NCBI GenBank assembly: GCA_028291345.1
Contig: JAQGIF010000106.1
Location: 1 to 41,433 of the forward strand
Direction of reading: 5' to 3'
Source of the DNA: Rhodospirillales bacterium
GTDB lineage: Bacteria; Pseudomonadota; Alphaproteobacteria; BOG-932; Roseiterribacteraceae
Length of the DNA stretch: 41,433 bases
Shown: piece by piece, positions 25,496 to 33,289 of the stretch
How positions within the stretch are numbered: the stretch's first letter is position 1
Layout of the letters: the number at the start of each line of letters is the position of its first letter
The notes under the pieces: generated by a model
What the model saw: only the letters and a program-made list of their open reading frames with translations
The model's database searches: none
Told to the model about the DNA's origin: nothing
Made by a program: the position numbers and the translations under genes

Positions 25496-25531
25496 AAAGC
25501 CGTCCGCGATTGGCAATTGGCCGGGTATCCT

Positions 25532-25669
25532 ATGAAGATCGTCCTCATCGTCGTTGCCGCCATCGTGGCGCTTCTCGCCGTCGCCCTCGTGGTGCTGGGG
25601 AGCGTCGATATTCCAGCGCCATCCGGCGAGGTCGAGAAAACGATCCCGGCCGACCGCCTGCCGCATTAG
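25532..25669 (+). CDS. Small single-pass membrane protein
   Basis: 45 residues: MKIVLIVVAAIVALLAVAL is one hydrophobic helix, then VDIPAPSGEVEKTIPADRLPH faces the periplasm. The same kind of short gene recurs at this place in sphingomonads as far as I recall. It could also be an uncleaved signal sequence. Followed 13 bases later by the secreted protein gene, so likely co-transcribed. Confidence 0.65.
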   Translation: MKIVLIVVAAIVALLAVALVVLGSVDIPAPSGEVEKTIPADRLPH

Positions 25670-25682
25670 CAGGCCCTTACCC

Positions 25683-27383
25683 ATGCGTTTCATAGCAATG
25701 CTCGCGGTCCTGCTCGCCGCGCCAATAACCTCCCCATCGGCGCAAATATGGGAGAAGCATCGCGATGCGCCACAGGCGGCATCGCCTGGCACTCCCACCG
25801 CCGCCCAGGATGTGCCGGATACCGAACCGCAGGGGGAACCTTCTGCGAGTACGGCAACCGATGCCGAAATGCCCCGAACCGCCCCCCCACCCGGGCCGGG
25901 AAGCTCGCTTGGCGGATCGGGCGATACCGGGACCGATTCGATCGGCATCCTGCCGGCGCGCGATACCGATTTTGGTCGGGCGACGTGGCGCTATACGCCG
26001 TTCGCGACGGTCGTGGGCCTGATGGAAAGATTGCCCGAGCGGATCGATTCAGCGGCGCAGCACGAGCTGGGGAAGAATCTGCTCGTCAGCATCGCCGACG
26101 CACCGGTCGGCGATGATGGTGGCAGCCGGTTGCTGCAGCTGCGGGTGCGCAAGCTGCTGGCCATGGGCAACGTCGTGGATGCGGCGGCGTTGGCGCGCGC
26201 CGCGCCGGGGCTGCCCGACGATCCCGATCTTGCGCATGCCGAGATCGAGGCCGAGCTGCTGGCTGGTCAGATCGAGAGCGCCTGCATCGATCTGCGCGCC
26301 TTCACCGCGGTTCTGACCGACGCCGTCAGCCGGAGCGCCCTGGCGCTATGCCGGCAGCATGCCGGGGAGACGATCGAAGGCGATCTGCCATCGATGGATA
26401 TCCAGGCGCTGGGGGCGGCGGCGCGGATCAGCGGTACGCCTTTGGCGGCCGACCCTCAAACCTCGCCACCACCGCGCCTCGTCGCGGCGGCGCTAGATAC
26501 GCGGAACGATCCGGCCCTGCGATTGGAGGCCGCGTTCGCGGCCGGCAGGGCGAGCGCGCTCTATGGCGAATTCCTGTCCAAGCTGTTCGCCGCCTCGCCC
26601 GCCGCTGGCCTTTCGGCCGAAGGTGGCGCGCCGGCCGACGGCGCGAGCGCCGCGGCGCTGTATCATGCGATCGCACAGGAAGGCGCGATCGATCGGAAAC
26701 TGGCCCTGGCAGAGCGCGGCTTGCTGTCGCCGTTTGGCGTATCCGATAAGATCGGCGTGGCGATGGTGTCGCCTCTGCGCGCTTTTCAGCCCGTACCAGA
26801 GTTGGGGCCGATGGCTCAGCGCTTTGCGATACTGTTCTACACCATTGGCGATACCGAGGCGGCGGCGCCCTGGGCCGAACTGGCCGATGCCAACGGCAAC
26901 GCGGCCTTGCTGTGGCCCTACCGCGTGCTGATCAAGCAGGCAGACGTGACCGGCATCGGCGACTGGGAGCAGGCTTCTGGGCTGGACGCCCCGCATCTTG
27001 CGCGTGTTCTCATGATCCTTTCGGCTTTCGACGTGACCAAACCGCCGAGCGGGTCGGCCCAGGTCGCGGGAGACAACCGGCCGGAAGCGGCGTTCACCGA
27101 TCTGCTGGGCATGGATCAATCAGCGCGCGATCTGCATGTGGGCGAGACCGTCCTGCGCGCGCTTGCCGTGCTGGGCCGCGAGGGGCCGGCGCAGGCGCAT
27201 CCATTGACCCTGCGCCGCGTGCTGGCGGATTTGAAGCAGGTGAGCCTACATAACGAAGCGCACGCTCTGGCCTTCGAGGCGATTACAGCCACCTTGCTCG
27301 ATGGAAAGCAGAATGGGTTGGATGGAAGCCAAGTCGGCGGCGGGCAAAATGGGGGCTTGATAAGATATGGCGCGGGGCCGTAA
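25683..27383 (+). CDS. Exported alpha-helical protein of unknown function
   Basis: 566 residues from ATG 25683. Signal peptide MRFIAMLAVLLAAPITSPSAQ, then a Pro/Ser/Thr-rich linker (to about residue 85), then a long Ala/Leu-rich helical region resembling a repeat solenoid (for example VRKLLAMGNVVDAAALARAAP). No enzyme motif seen. Its last 17 bases overlap the xerD start, suggesting coupling. Likely a periplasmic helical-repeat protein; the family is not recognised. Confidence 0.8.
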   Translation: MRFIAMLAVLLAAPITSPSAQIWEKHRDAPQAASPGTPTAAQDVPDTEPQGEPSASTATDAEMPRTAPPPGPGSSLGGSGDTGTDSIGILPARDTDFGRATWRYTPFATVVGLMERLPERIDSAAQHELGKNLLVSIADAPVGDDGGSRLLQLRVRKLLAMGNVVDAAALARAAPGLPDDPDLAHAEIEAELLAGQIESACIDLRAFTAVLTDAVSRSALALCRQHAGETIEGDLPSMDIQALGAAARISGTPLAADPQTSPPPRLVAAALDTRNDPALRLEAAFAAGRASALYGEFLSKLFAASPAAGLSAEGGAPADGASAAALYHAIAQEGAIDRKLALAERGLLSPFGVSDKIGVAMVSPLRAFQPVPELGPMAQRFAILFYTIGDTEAAAPWAELADANGNAALLWPYRVLIKQADVTGIGDWEQASGLDAPHLARVLMILSAFDVTKPPSGSAQVAGDNRPEAAFTDLLGMDQSARDLHVGETVLRALAVLGREGPAQAHPLTLRRVLADLKQVSLHNEAHALAFEAITATLLDGKQNGLDGSQVGGGQNGGLIRYGAGP

Positions 27384-28335
27384 ACCGAAACCGCGCGCCC
27401 CGCTTTCCCCCGGCGTCGATGCCTTTCTCGACATGCTGGTGGGCGAGCGCGGCGTCGCCGCCAATACCAGCGCCGCCTACGCTGCCGATCTCGCCGACCT
27501 TTCCGCCAATCTTCATCCGGCCGGCCTAGCACCGGAAGACGCCACCACCGATCAATTGCGCGCCTATTTCGCCAAGCTGCACGATCGCGACACTGCGCCT
27601 CGCACCGTCGGGCGCCGGCTGTCGGCCTTTCGGCAATTCTACCGGTTCCTGCTTTCCGAAGGACGGCGGCAGGACGATCCCTCCTCCGCTCTCGACGCGC
27701 CCAAGCTTGGCCGGCCGCTGCCCAAGCTGCTGTCCGAGACCGAGGTCGGAGAGTTGATCGCGCCGATCGCCGACGGTATCACCGGCGAAATTCCGATCGA
27801 CCCGCAAGCGCTGCGGTTCGCGCTGCTGATCGAACTCCTCTATGGCAGCGGCTTGCGGGTGTCCGAACTGGTCGGCCTGCCGGTGAGTGCTCTGGGCCGC
27901 GACGGGCGCATCCTGGCGGTGCGCGGCAAGGGCGGAAAGGACAGGCTGGTGCCGGTCTCCGAACCGGCGCGGACGGCGCTCGCGGCCTATCTCCCCGTCC
28001 GCCGCATCTTTGTCGCCGACGGCGGCCCATCGCCCTGGCTGTTTCCGTCCCGCAGCTCGCGGCTGGGCTACCTGACGCGGCAACGTTTCGCCCAACTGCT
28101 TAAGGAGCGCGCGGCGGCGGCCGGTTTAGACAGCACAAAGGTCAGCCCGCACGTGCTGCGCCATGCCTTCGCCACGCATCTTCTGGATCATGGCGCCGAC
28201 CTGCGCGCCGTGCAGAAAATGCTTGGTCACGCTGATATCGCCACCACCGAGATCTACACGCATGTCGCGGGTGAGCGGTTGCAGAAGGTGGTGCGCAGCC
28301 ACCATCCGCTGTCGCGCCGGAAGGGCGAAGCATAG
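27367..28335 (+). CDS. xerD: Tyrosine recombinase XerD-like
   Basis: 322 residues. SAM-like N-terminal domain, then the catalytic domain with the full set: Arg164 in GSGLRVSEL, Lys188 in RGKGGKDR, His262 and Arg265 in [10 protein letters not shown], His288 in LGHADI, and Tyr297 in TEIYTHV. Size and motifs fit the chromosome-dimer resolution recombinase acting at dif with XerC and FtsK, rather than a phage integrase. No mobile-element context around it. Confidence 0.9.
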   Translation: MARGRKPKPRAPLSPGVDAFLDMLVGERGVAANTSAAYAADLADLSANLHPAGLAPEDATTDQLRAYFAKLHDRDTAPRTVGRRLSAFRQFYRFLLSEGRRQDDPSSALDAPKLGRPLPKLLSETEVGELIAPIADGITGEIPIDPQALRFALLIELLYGSGLRVSELVGLPVSALGRDGRILAVRGKGGKDRLVPVSEPARTALAAYLPVRRIFVADGGPSPWLFPSRSSRLGYLTRQRFAQLLKERAAAAGLDSTKVSPHVLRHAFATHLLDHGADLRAVQKMLGHADIATTEIYTHVAGERLQKVVRSHHPLSRRKGEA

Positions 28336-28420
28336 ATCCGCGGTTCATCGATTTCTTGGGGTCCCTCCATCCCAATCCGTTAAAATGCACAAACTCGCCG
28401 TCCGGTTAGAAGGGGAAGTC

Positions 28421-28621
28421 ATGAAAACCGCCGTATCGGTGATCGGAATTCTCGCGACTCTCACCGGTCTTGTCTGGATCGGACAAGGCACCGGCTACTT
28501 CCCCTATCCGCGCAGCAGCTTCATGATCTCGCAAACGCCCTGGGCCTATCGTGGGATCGCGCTTGCCCTCGTCGGACTGGTGGCTATCGTCATTGCGCGT
28601 CGGATGCCTCCCCGGCGCTGA
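28421..28621 (+). CDS. Small two-helix membrane protein
   Basis: 66 residues, ATG at 28421 behind AAGGGGAAG; an upstream ATG at 28385 is less good. Two hydrophobic helices (about 4-20 and 43-60) with a conserved-looking connector GQGTGYFPYPRSSFMI that I recall from small alphaproteobacterial membrane proteins. Its 3' end overlaps the end of the convergent aminotransferase gene by 32 bases. Confidence 0.75.
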   Translation: MKTAVSVIGILATLTGLVWIGQGTGYFPYPRSSFMISQTPWAYRGIALALVGLVAIVIARRMPPRR

Positions 28622-29879
28622 GCTTTTCGATCGCCGCCAGCAGGATGCAGAGCGCGATGCCTTCCGACGCGGTGCGAACTTCCTCCAGCGAAGGGTATGA
28701 CGGGGCGAGCCGCAGCGTGCGGTCATGGGGATCCCGGCCATGGGGCCAGGTTGCGCCCGCAGGCGTCAAGGCCAGGCCCGCCGCCTTGGCCAAGGCCACG
28801 ACGCGCTCGGCGGTTCCGTCGAGCGCGTCGACGCTGACGAAATAACCGCCTTTCGGCTGGGTCCAGCGCGCGACACCGGTGCCGGCCAGGCGATCTTCCA
28901 GCGCCCGCAGCACCGCGTCGAATTTCGGCGCCAGCAGGGTGCGATGTCTGTCCATATGGGCGGTCAGTCCCGAATCGTCCTTCAGAAAGCGGACATGGCG
29001 AATCTGGTTCAGCTTATCCGGTCCAATCGTGCGTTTACCTGCGCGGGCCAGATACCAGGCGACATTGGCCGCAGACGAGGCGAAGAACGCCAGCCCCGCT
29101 CCGGCGAACGTGATCTTCGAGGTCGATGCGAATACCAGGGCGCGATCCGCGTGACCCGCCGCCTCGCAGGCTTCCAGAATATTCGCGATTTCATGCCGCT
29201 CGCCCGTCAGGTGGTGGACGGCATAGGCATTATCCCAGAACAACCGGAAATCGGGCGCGCCGGTCTTCATCGCCGCCAGTCGCCGAGTAGTCTCGTCGGA
29301 ATAAATCTCGCCCGTCGGGTTGGCATATTTAGGCACGCACCACATGCCTTTGACGGCGGGGTCGGCCGCCAGTTTTTCGACCAGGTCCATGTCGGGGCCT
29401 TGGCCGGTCAGCGGCACCGGGATCATGCGGATGCCGAAATCCGCGCAAATCGCGAAATGACGATCGTAGCCGGGAACCGGGCACAGGAAGGCGACATCCG
29501 ATTCCCTGGCCCAAGGCTGAACCGAGCCCGGGAGGCCTTTCAGCAAGGCCCAGACGATCGAATCATGCATCATCGCCAGGCTGGCATTGTCGCCCACGAC
29601 GATACGGTCGGCGGGCGCACCCATCATGCGCGAGAACAGCGCCCGCGCCTCGGCAAGCCCCTGGACATTGCCATAGTTGCGCGAGTCCTCGCGCGCGTCG
29701 CTGTAGTAATCGCCATTGCCGGGCAGCGCGAGCAGGCCGTTGGCGAGATCGAGCTGTTCCGGAGCGGGCTTGCCGCGCGTCATATCGAGTTTGAGGCCGC
29801 GCGTCTTAAAGGCATCATAGGCCTCCTGCAACTCGTTGCGCAGCTTTTGAAGGTCGTCTCTCGAAAGGTCGGCAATCAC
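28590..29879 (-). CDS. PLP-dependent class I aminotransferase (aspartate aminotransferase subgroup Ic)
   Basis: 429 residues, GTG start at 29879 behind GAGGAG. N-terminus LDMTRGKPAPEQLDLANGLL and SRNYGNVQGLAEAR are typical of the MocR-like/Ic aminotransferase group. PLP lysine in FASTSKITFAGAG, preceding LFWDNAYAVHHL (Asp/Tyr contacts) and YANPTGE. Transfers amino groups, probably aspartate or a related donor. Stand-alone gene. Confidence 0.92.
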   Translation of the reverse strand: MIADLSRDDLQKLRNELQEAYDAFKTRGLKLDMTRGKPAPEQLDLANGLLALPGNGDYYSDAREDSRNYGNVQGLAEARALFSRMMGAPADRIVVGDNASLAMMHDSIVWALLKGLPGSVQPWARESDVAFLCPVPGYDRHFAICADFGIRMIPVPLTGQGPDMDLVEKLAADPAVKGMWCVPKYANPTGEIYSDETTRRLAAMKTGAPDFRLFWDNAYAVHHLTGERHEIANILEACEAAGHADRALVFASTSKITFAGAGLAFFASSAANVAWYLARAGKRTIGPDKLNQIRHVRFLKDDSGLTAHMDRHRTLLAPKFDAVLRALEDRLAGTGVARWTQPKGGYFVSVDALDGTAERVVALAKAAGLALTPAGATWPHGRDPHDRTLRLAPSYPSLEEVRTASEGIALCILLAAIEKLSAGEASDAQ

Positions 29880-30171
29880 GCTTAAAGCTCCTCGAATCCG
29901 GACCGGTTGTCGGTAAGGGTGAGCTTCTTACAGCCTGGCTCGAATTTTTTGTAGACCGTGGCCACGGCGATTGGTGTGGAGCTGGCCTCAATGGCCCAGA
30001 TTGCTCGAAATAGCGCGACGAAGAGACCGGAAAACTATCGTCGCGGTTCGCTATGGCGTTAGAATTAGCAAAATTGTTCTGTTTGTTGCCGCGTGCCTTC
30101 AACCATGCTTTGTACGGGTGCGGCGCGATGAATGATGCCACTATCGGCGCGTAATTTGGTAGGAGGTCAGT

Positions 30172-30411
30172 ATGTCAGAGTTCGCGTCGCCCCGCCCGAG
30201 CAGCCAGACCGCCAAGATCAGAGAACAAGCCTATTGCCTGGCCTGCGGATGGCCGGTCATTTTTACGTTCTGCAATGACGGAATGGCACACACCGCGCCT
30301 TATTCCGGTTGGGACAGCTGGATTTATTGCGCGAACAAGACCTGCAAGCATCACGGTGGCGAAGGCATCTTCCACAATATGCCCGACTGGATAAAAACAA
30401 CCGGCCACTGA
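30172..30411 (+). CDS. Small cysteine-containing hypothetical protein
   Basis: 79 residues, ATG at 30172 behind a strong AGGAGG. Contains YCLACGWPVIFTFCNDG and YCANKTCKHHGGEG: five or six Cys and two His arranged like a small zinc-binding fold. No signal peptide. Function not recognised. Preceded by a 290-base non-coding stretch in which I see no RNA gene. Confidence 0.75.
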   Translation: MSEFASPRPSSQTAKIREQAYCLACGWPVIFTFCNDGMAHTAPYSGWDSWIYCANKTCKHHGGEGIFHNMPDWIKTTGH

Positions 30412-30442
30412 GCAGGTCGAGCCGGAACGACGACATCGCACG

Positions 30443-30478
30443 GGCAAAACAGGGCGTACGAGCAAAACAGGACGTCCG
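30443..30478. repeat. 18-base imperfect tandem duplication
   Basis: GGCAAAACAGGGCGTACG is followed directly by AGCAAAACAGGACGTCCG (15 of 18 identical). It lies just upstream of the accA promoter. It may be chance duplication or a pair of regulator sites. Confidence 0.5.
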
Positions 30479-30494
30479 CGTCAGAAGCCGTTTT

Positions 30495-30523
30495 TTGGCG
30501 CTGCAACCCGTCTATGATATAGA
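30495..30523 (+). promoter_or_regulatory. Likely promoter of accA
   Basis: TTGGCG (30495-30500), 17-base spacer and TATAGA (30518-30523), placing the transcript start about 37 bases before the accA ATG. Spacing and sequence fit the housekeeping sigma factor. Confidence 0.5.
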
Positions 30524-30566
30524 CCTTGCCTCCCGATCAATTCCTGACCGTCAAGGTGTTTGAGCC

Positions 30567-31523
30567 ATGTTGCCCGCGTTGGATTTTGAAAAGCCGATCG
30601 TCGAACTGGAGGGCAAGCTCAACGAGCTTCGCGGCATTTCCGGCAACGACATCAATTTGTCGGACGAGGTTCAGAAGCTCGAGAACCGCCTCGACAAGCT
30701 GATCAAGCTGACCTATTCCAAGCTGACCGGCGCGCAGAAGGTCCAGGTCGCCCGCCACCCGCTGCGGCCGCGCACCAGCGACTATGTGGCCGGGCTGTTC
30801 ACGGAGTTCACGCCGCTCGCAGGCGACCGGCGTTTTTCCGAAGATCTGGCGATCATCAGCGGGATCGCGCGCTTCCGCGGCCGCTCGTGCATCGTGCTGG
30901 GTCATGAGCGCGGTCACGATACCGAGACTCGCATCAAGCATAATTTTGGCATGGCGCGCCCCGAAGGCTATCGCAAGGCCGACCGGCTGATGAATCTTGC
31001 GGATCGGTTCAAACTGCCGATTATTAGCTTTGTGGATACTATGGGCGCCTTCGCCGGCAAGGAAAGCGAAGAGCATGGCATTTCCGAAGCCATCGCCCAT
31101 TGCCTAGAAACCTGTTTCAAAGTCGAGGTGCCGTTGATCGCGCTGGTCATCGGCGAAGGCGGATCGGGCGGCGCAGTTGCGCTTGCGGGCGCGGATCGCG
31201 TGCTGATGATGGAGCATTCCTATTATTCGGTGATCACCCCCGAAGGCTGCGCGGCGATCCTGTGGCGCAGCGGGGCGAATGCTCCGGAGGCGGCGAATGC
31301 GCTGAAGCTGACGGCGCAGGACCTGAAGGAAATGGGCATCATCGACGAGATCGTGCCCGAGCCGATGGGCGGCGCGCATCGCCGCAGGGCCGAGGCGATC
31401 AATTCCGCCGGTGACGCGCTGGAGCGCGCGCTCGAGACTCTGCGCGGGATGGACGGCCATCAGCTGAAGATGATGCGCCGGGAAAAGTTCCTGGCCATGG
31501 GCCGCGAAGCCGGTATCCACTGA
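30567..31523 (+). CDS. accA: Acetyl-CoA carboxylase carboxyltransferase subunit alpha
   Basis: 318 residues, full length for the family. Coiled N-terminus FEKPIVELEGKLNEL, ARHPLRPRTSDYV, the crotonase-like core LVIGEGGSGGAVALAGADRVLMMEHSYYSVITPEGCAAILW, and LKEMGIIDEI. With AccD it transfers the carboxyl group from biotin to acetyl-CoA for fatty-acid synthesis. Followed 13 bases later by the DUF2889 gene. Confidence 0.97.
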   Translation: MLPALDFEKPIVELEGKLNELRGISGNDINLSDEVQKLENRLDKLIKLTYSKLTGAQKVQVARHPLRPRTSDYVAGLFTEFTPLAGDRRFSEDLAIISGIARFRGRSCIVLGHERGHDTETRIKHNFGMARPEGYRKADRLMNLADRFKLPIISFVDTMGAFAGKESEEHGISEAIAHCLETCFKVEVPLIALVIGEGGSGGAVALAGADRVLMMEHSYYSVITPEGCAAILWRSGANAPEAANALKLTAQDLKEMGIIDEIVPEPMGGAHRRRAEAINSAGDALERALETLRGMDGHQLKMMRREKFLAMGREAGIH

Positions 31524-31536
31524 TCTAAGAGCGATA

Positions 31537-32133
31537 ATGCCACTGTCCCCGCCGGCGCCACGCGCGCCGATTCACAAGCGCGCCATCACATGCGAAGGTT
31601 TCCGTCGCGAGGACGGGCTGTGGGATATCGAGGCGCGGCTGGTCGACACCAAGAGTTATGCCTTCGCCAATACTTGGCGCACGCAGGTGCTGCCGGGCGA
31701 ACCGCTGCATGAGATGCTGGTGCGGCTGACCGTCGACGAAAGCTATACTGTGGTCGCGGTCGAATGCGCGACTGAGCATGCGCCGCATGGAACCTGCGCC
31801 GCGATCCTGCCAAATTTTCAGCGGATTGTCGGTCAGAGAGTCGGTGCGGGCTGGAGCAAACGAGTGAAAGCCCTGGTCGGTGGTGCGGAAGGCTGCGCCC
31901 ACCATGTCGAGCTGTTTGGATTGATGGGGACCGTCGCCTTTCAGACGATGGGCCCCCTTCTGGCGCAGGAAAAAAGTAAATCCGACAACGGCAAAATTCC
32001 GGCCGATGTCAGCAAGTTCCTGATCAATAGCTGCCATATCTGGCGCGAAGACGGCGAATGGGCCCGCCAGTTCAATGAGGATCCCCACGGCACGCTGGGC
32101 AACCGGCAAGTGCCGATCGAGAACGCCGAATAG
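31537..32133 (+). CDS. DUF2889 family protein
   Basis: 198 residues. Matches DUF2889: N-terminal HKRAITCEGFRREDGLWDIEARL, the HEMLVRLTVDES segment, and GCAHHVELFG in the middle. Cys/His-rich spots (GTCAAILP, GCAHH) suggest metal binding. Function unknown. Short gap to accA suggests co-transcription; a hairpin follows. Confidence 0.85.
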   Translation: MPLSPPAPRAPIHKRAITCEGFRREDGLWDIEARLVDTKSYAFANTWRTQVLPGEPLHEMLVRLTVDESYTVVAVECATEHAPHGTCAAILPNFQRIVGQRVGAGWSKRVKALVGGAEGCAHHVELFGLMGTVAFQTMGPLLAQEKSKSDNGKIPADVSKFLINSCHIWREDGEWARQFNEDPHGTLGNRQVPIENAE

Positions 32134-32142
32134 CGGCACCGA

Positions 32143-32167
32143 AAGCGCAGCATTAAGCGCTGCGCTT
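32143..32167 (+). terminator. Hairpin after the accA/DUF2889 unit
   Basis: AAGCGCAGC, 7-base loop, GCTGCGCTT: a perfect 9-bp stem 10 bases past the DUF2889 stop. It has no T tract behind it. Confidence 0.55.
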
Positions 32168-32186
32168 CGCAAACATCATTGCGTCC

Positions 32187-32767
32187 TTACGGCAACACTC
32201 GTCGAGCCCCGAACACGACCGCCGGATCCTGGAACTGTACAAAGATGCGGTCTACCGCCGGCTGAAACGATACGGTGCCGTCGCCTTTCACGAAAATCGA
32301 GAAGGTCGGTGTGGCGTTGGCGTTAATCGTAACCGGGACGCTTGCTGCGGGAGATGCGAGGCATTGACCCGAAAGCGGATTTGTCTGGCACATCGTGATG
32401 GTGAGCGGAAAGTTTGCGATCCCGTCATTGGCCGAAGCGTTGATTGCCGCCGACGCACCGACATCGGCCGTCGCCACCGCGAACGCCCCGGTTCCGCTGA
32501 GGCCGGGAATATCGACAATGCCGTCGTTTGTGGCAGTCGCGGCCAAAGCGATGATGTCAGGCGTGGGCAGTTCATCCACTAATGCCCTATAGACCATGCG
32601 CTGACGCTTGACGCGGGATTTGCCAGCGAGGCGGCCGCCCTCATCGCGGCGGCGAAATTGGTTTCGTCTCGGCCAGTACGGCCGTGATGCTCGGCATGAA
32701 GATGGCTTTCGTCCAGGATGACGAGTTCGGCCGGCGTGAATCCTGACTCAAGCTTGCTTCTGATCGA
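32187..32767 (-). pseudogene. Decayed bolA copy fused to a beta-sandwich protein fragment
   Basis: Minus strand. From about 32767 a BolA-like sequence runs: IRSKLESGFTPAELVILDES, HLHAEHHGRTGRDETNFAAAM. At about 32632 the frame shifts. The rest of the BolA sequence (AGKSRVKRQRMVYRALVDEL) continues in the next frame, and then, without a stop, into a foreign sequence from 32567 (PTPDIIALAATATNDGIVDI) that ends at 32187. The foreign part resembles a domain of secreted, Ala/Thr/Val-rich beta-sandwich proteins (TGAFAVATADVG, CQTNPLSGQCLA), as I recall from repeat proteins of alphaproteobacteria. The BolA start is also missing. An intact bolA lies 3.7 kb away at 36513-36779, same orientation. Confidence 0.7.
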
Positions 32768-33289
32768 TGCCTGACAACCCCAAGATGCCACAGGCCCATC
32801 CGAGATCACCGCCACACTGCGGCAGCGACTCATCGATCAATTCCCCTGATAAACAAGCCGGACTGTAGGTCGGCCGCTGCCCGAAGACGAGGCCAATCAT
32901 GGACCCGCAGCGGTGTACGCAACTGTTTATGCACGCATTACCAGGGCCTTGCGGCGCAACGCCCTGCCTGTAGGTGGTTCGCATCCATCGTCCTTCTGAC
33001 AGCGGCGAGATGCGCGGCCAGTCGCCCTTCGCACGCGCAAAAAAAGCCTTGATCTCCCCGGTTTAAACCATTAGACAACCGGCAAATCAGCGCGGTGGTT
33101 CTGCTTATCTTTATTGTCATGATGATATAACGATAAAGTAACACCATACAAATAATTATATAATATTTTAGTAATAAAACGACAAAATCTGCTGGATTTA
33201 ACCAGCGGCTGCAATGCCCGCCGACCAAGACTCTCGTACGACACGATTTCCGTTTCGACGAACAAACTCGAAGACCGAGGAGATGTTAG
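32768..33289 (+). promoter_or_regulatory. Non-coding stretch with the AT-rich promoter region of the second receptor
   Basis: No gene seen in 32768-33100. From about 33105 to 33185 the DNA turns very AT-rich, in contrast with its surroundings, and contains a perfect TATAAT at 33159-33164, but no well-spaced -35 is clear. No cobalamin or other known riboswitch core was found. The region leads to the TTG start of the receptor gene at 33290. Confidence 0.45.

Noticed and set aside
25496-25948. N-terminal extension of aroK to an ATG at 25948
   Set aside because: It would run antisense to the small membrane-protein gene and the signal peptide of the next gene, and has no shikimate-kinase similarity.
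27367-28335. Integrase of a mobile element
   Set aside because: Size, motifs and housekeeping neighbours fit chromosomal XerD; no att repeats, tRNA or phage genes are near.
29880-30171. RNA gene in the 292-base gap before the small Cys-rich protein
   Set aside because: No tRNA-like clover leaf or strong conserved structure could be made out; it holds only a good ribosome binding site at its end.
32768-33289. Cobalamin riboswitch in front of the second TonB receptor
   Set aside because: Looked for because cobS/cobT are near, but no B12-box or conserved core sequence is present; the region is AT-rich with a simple -10-like element.
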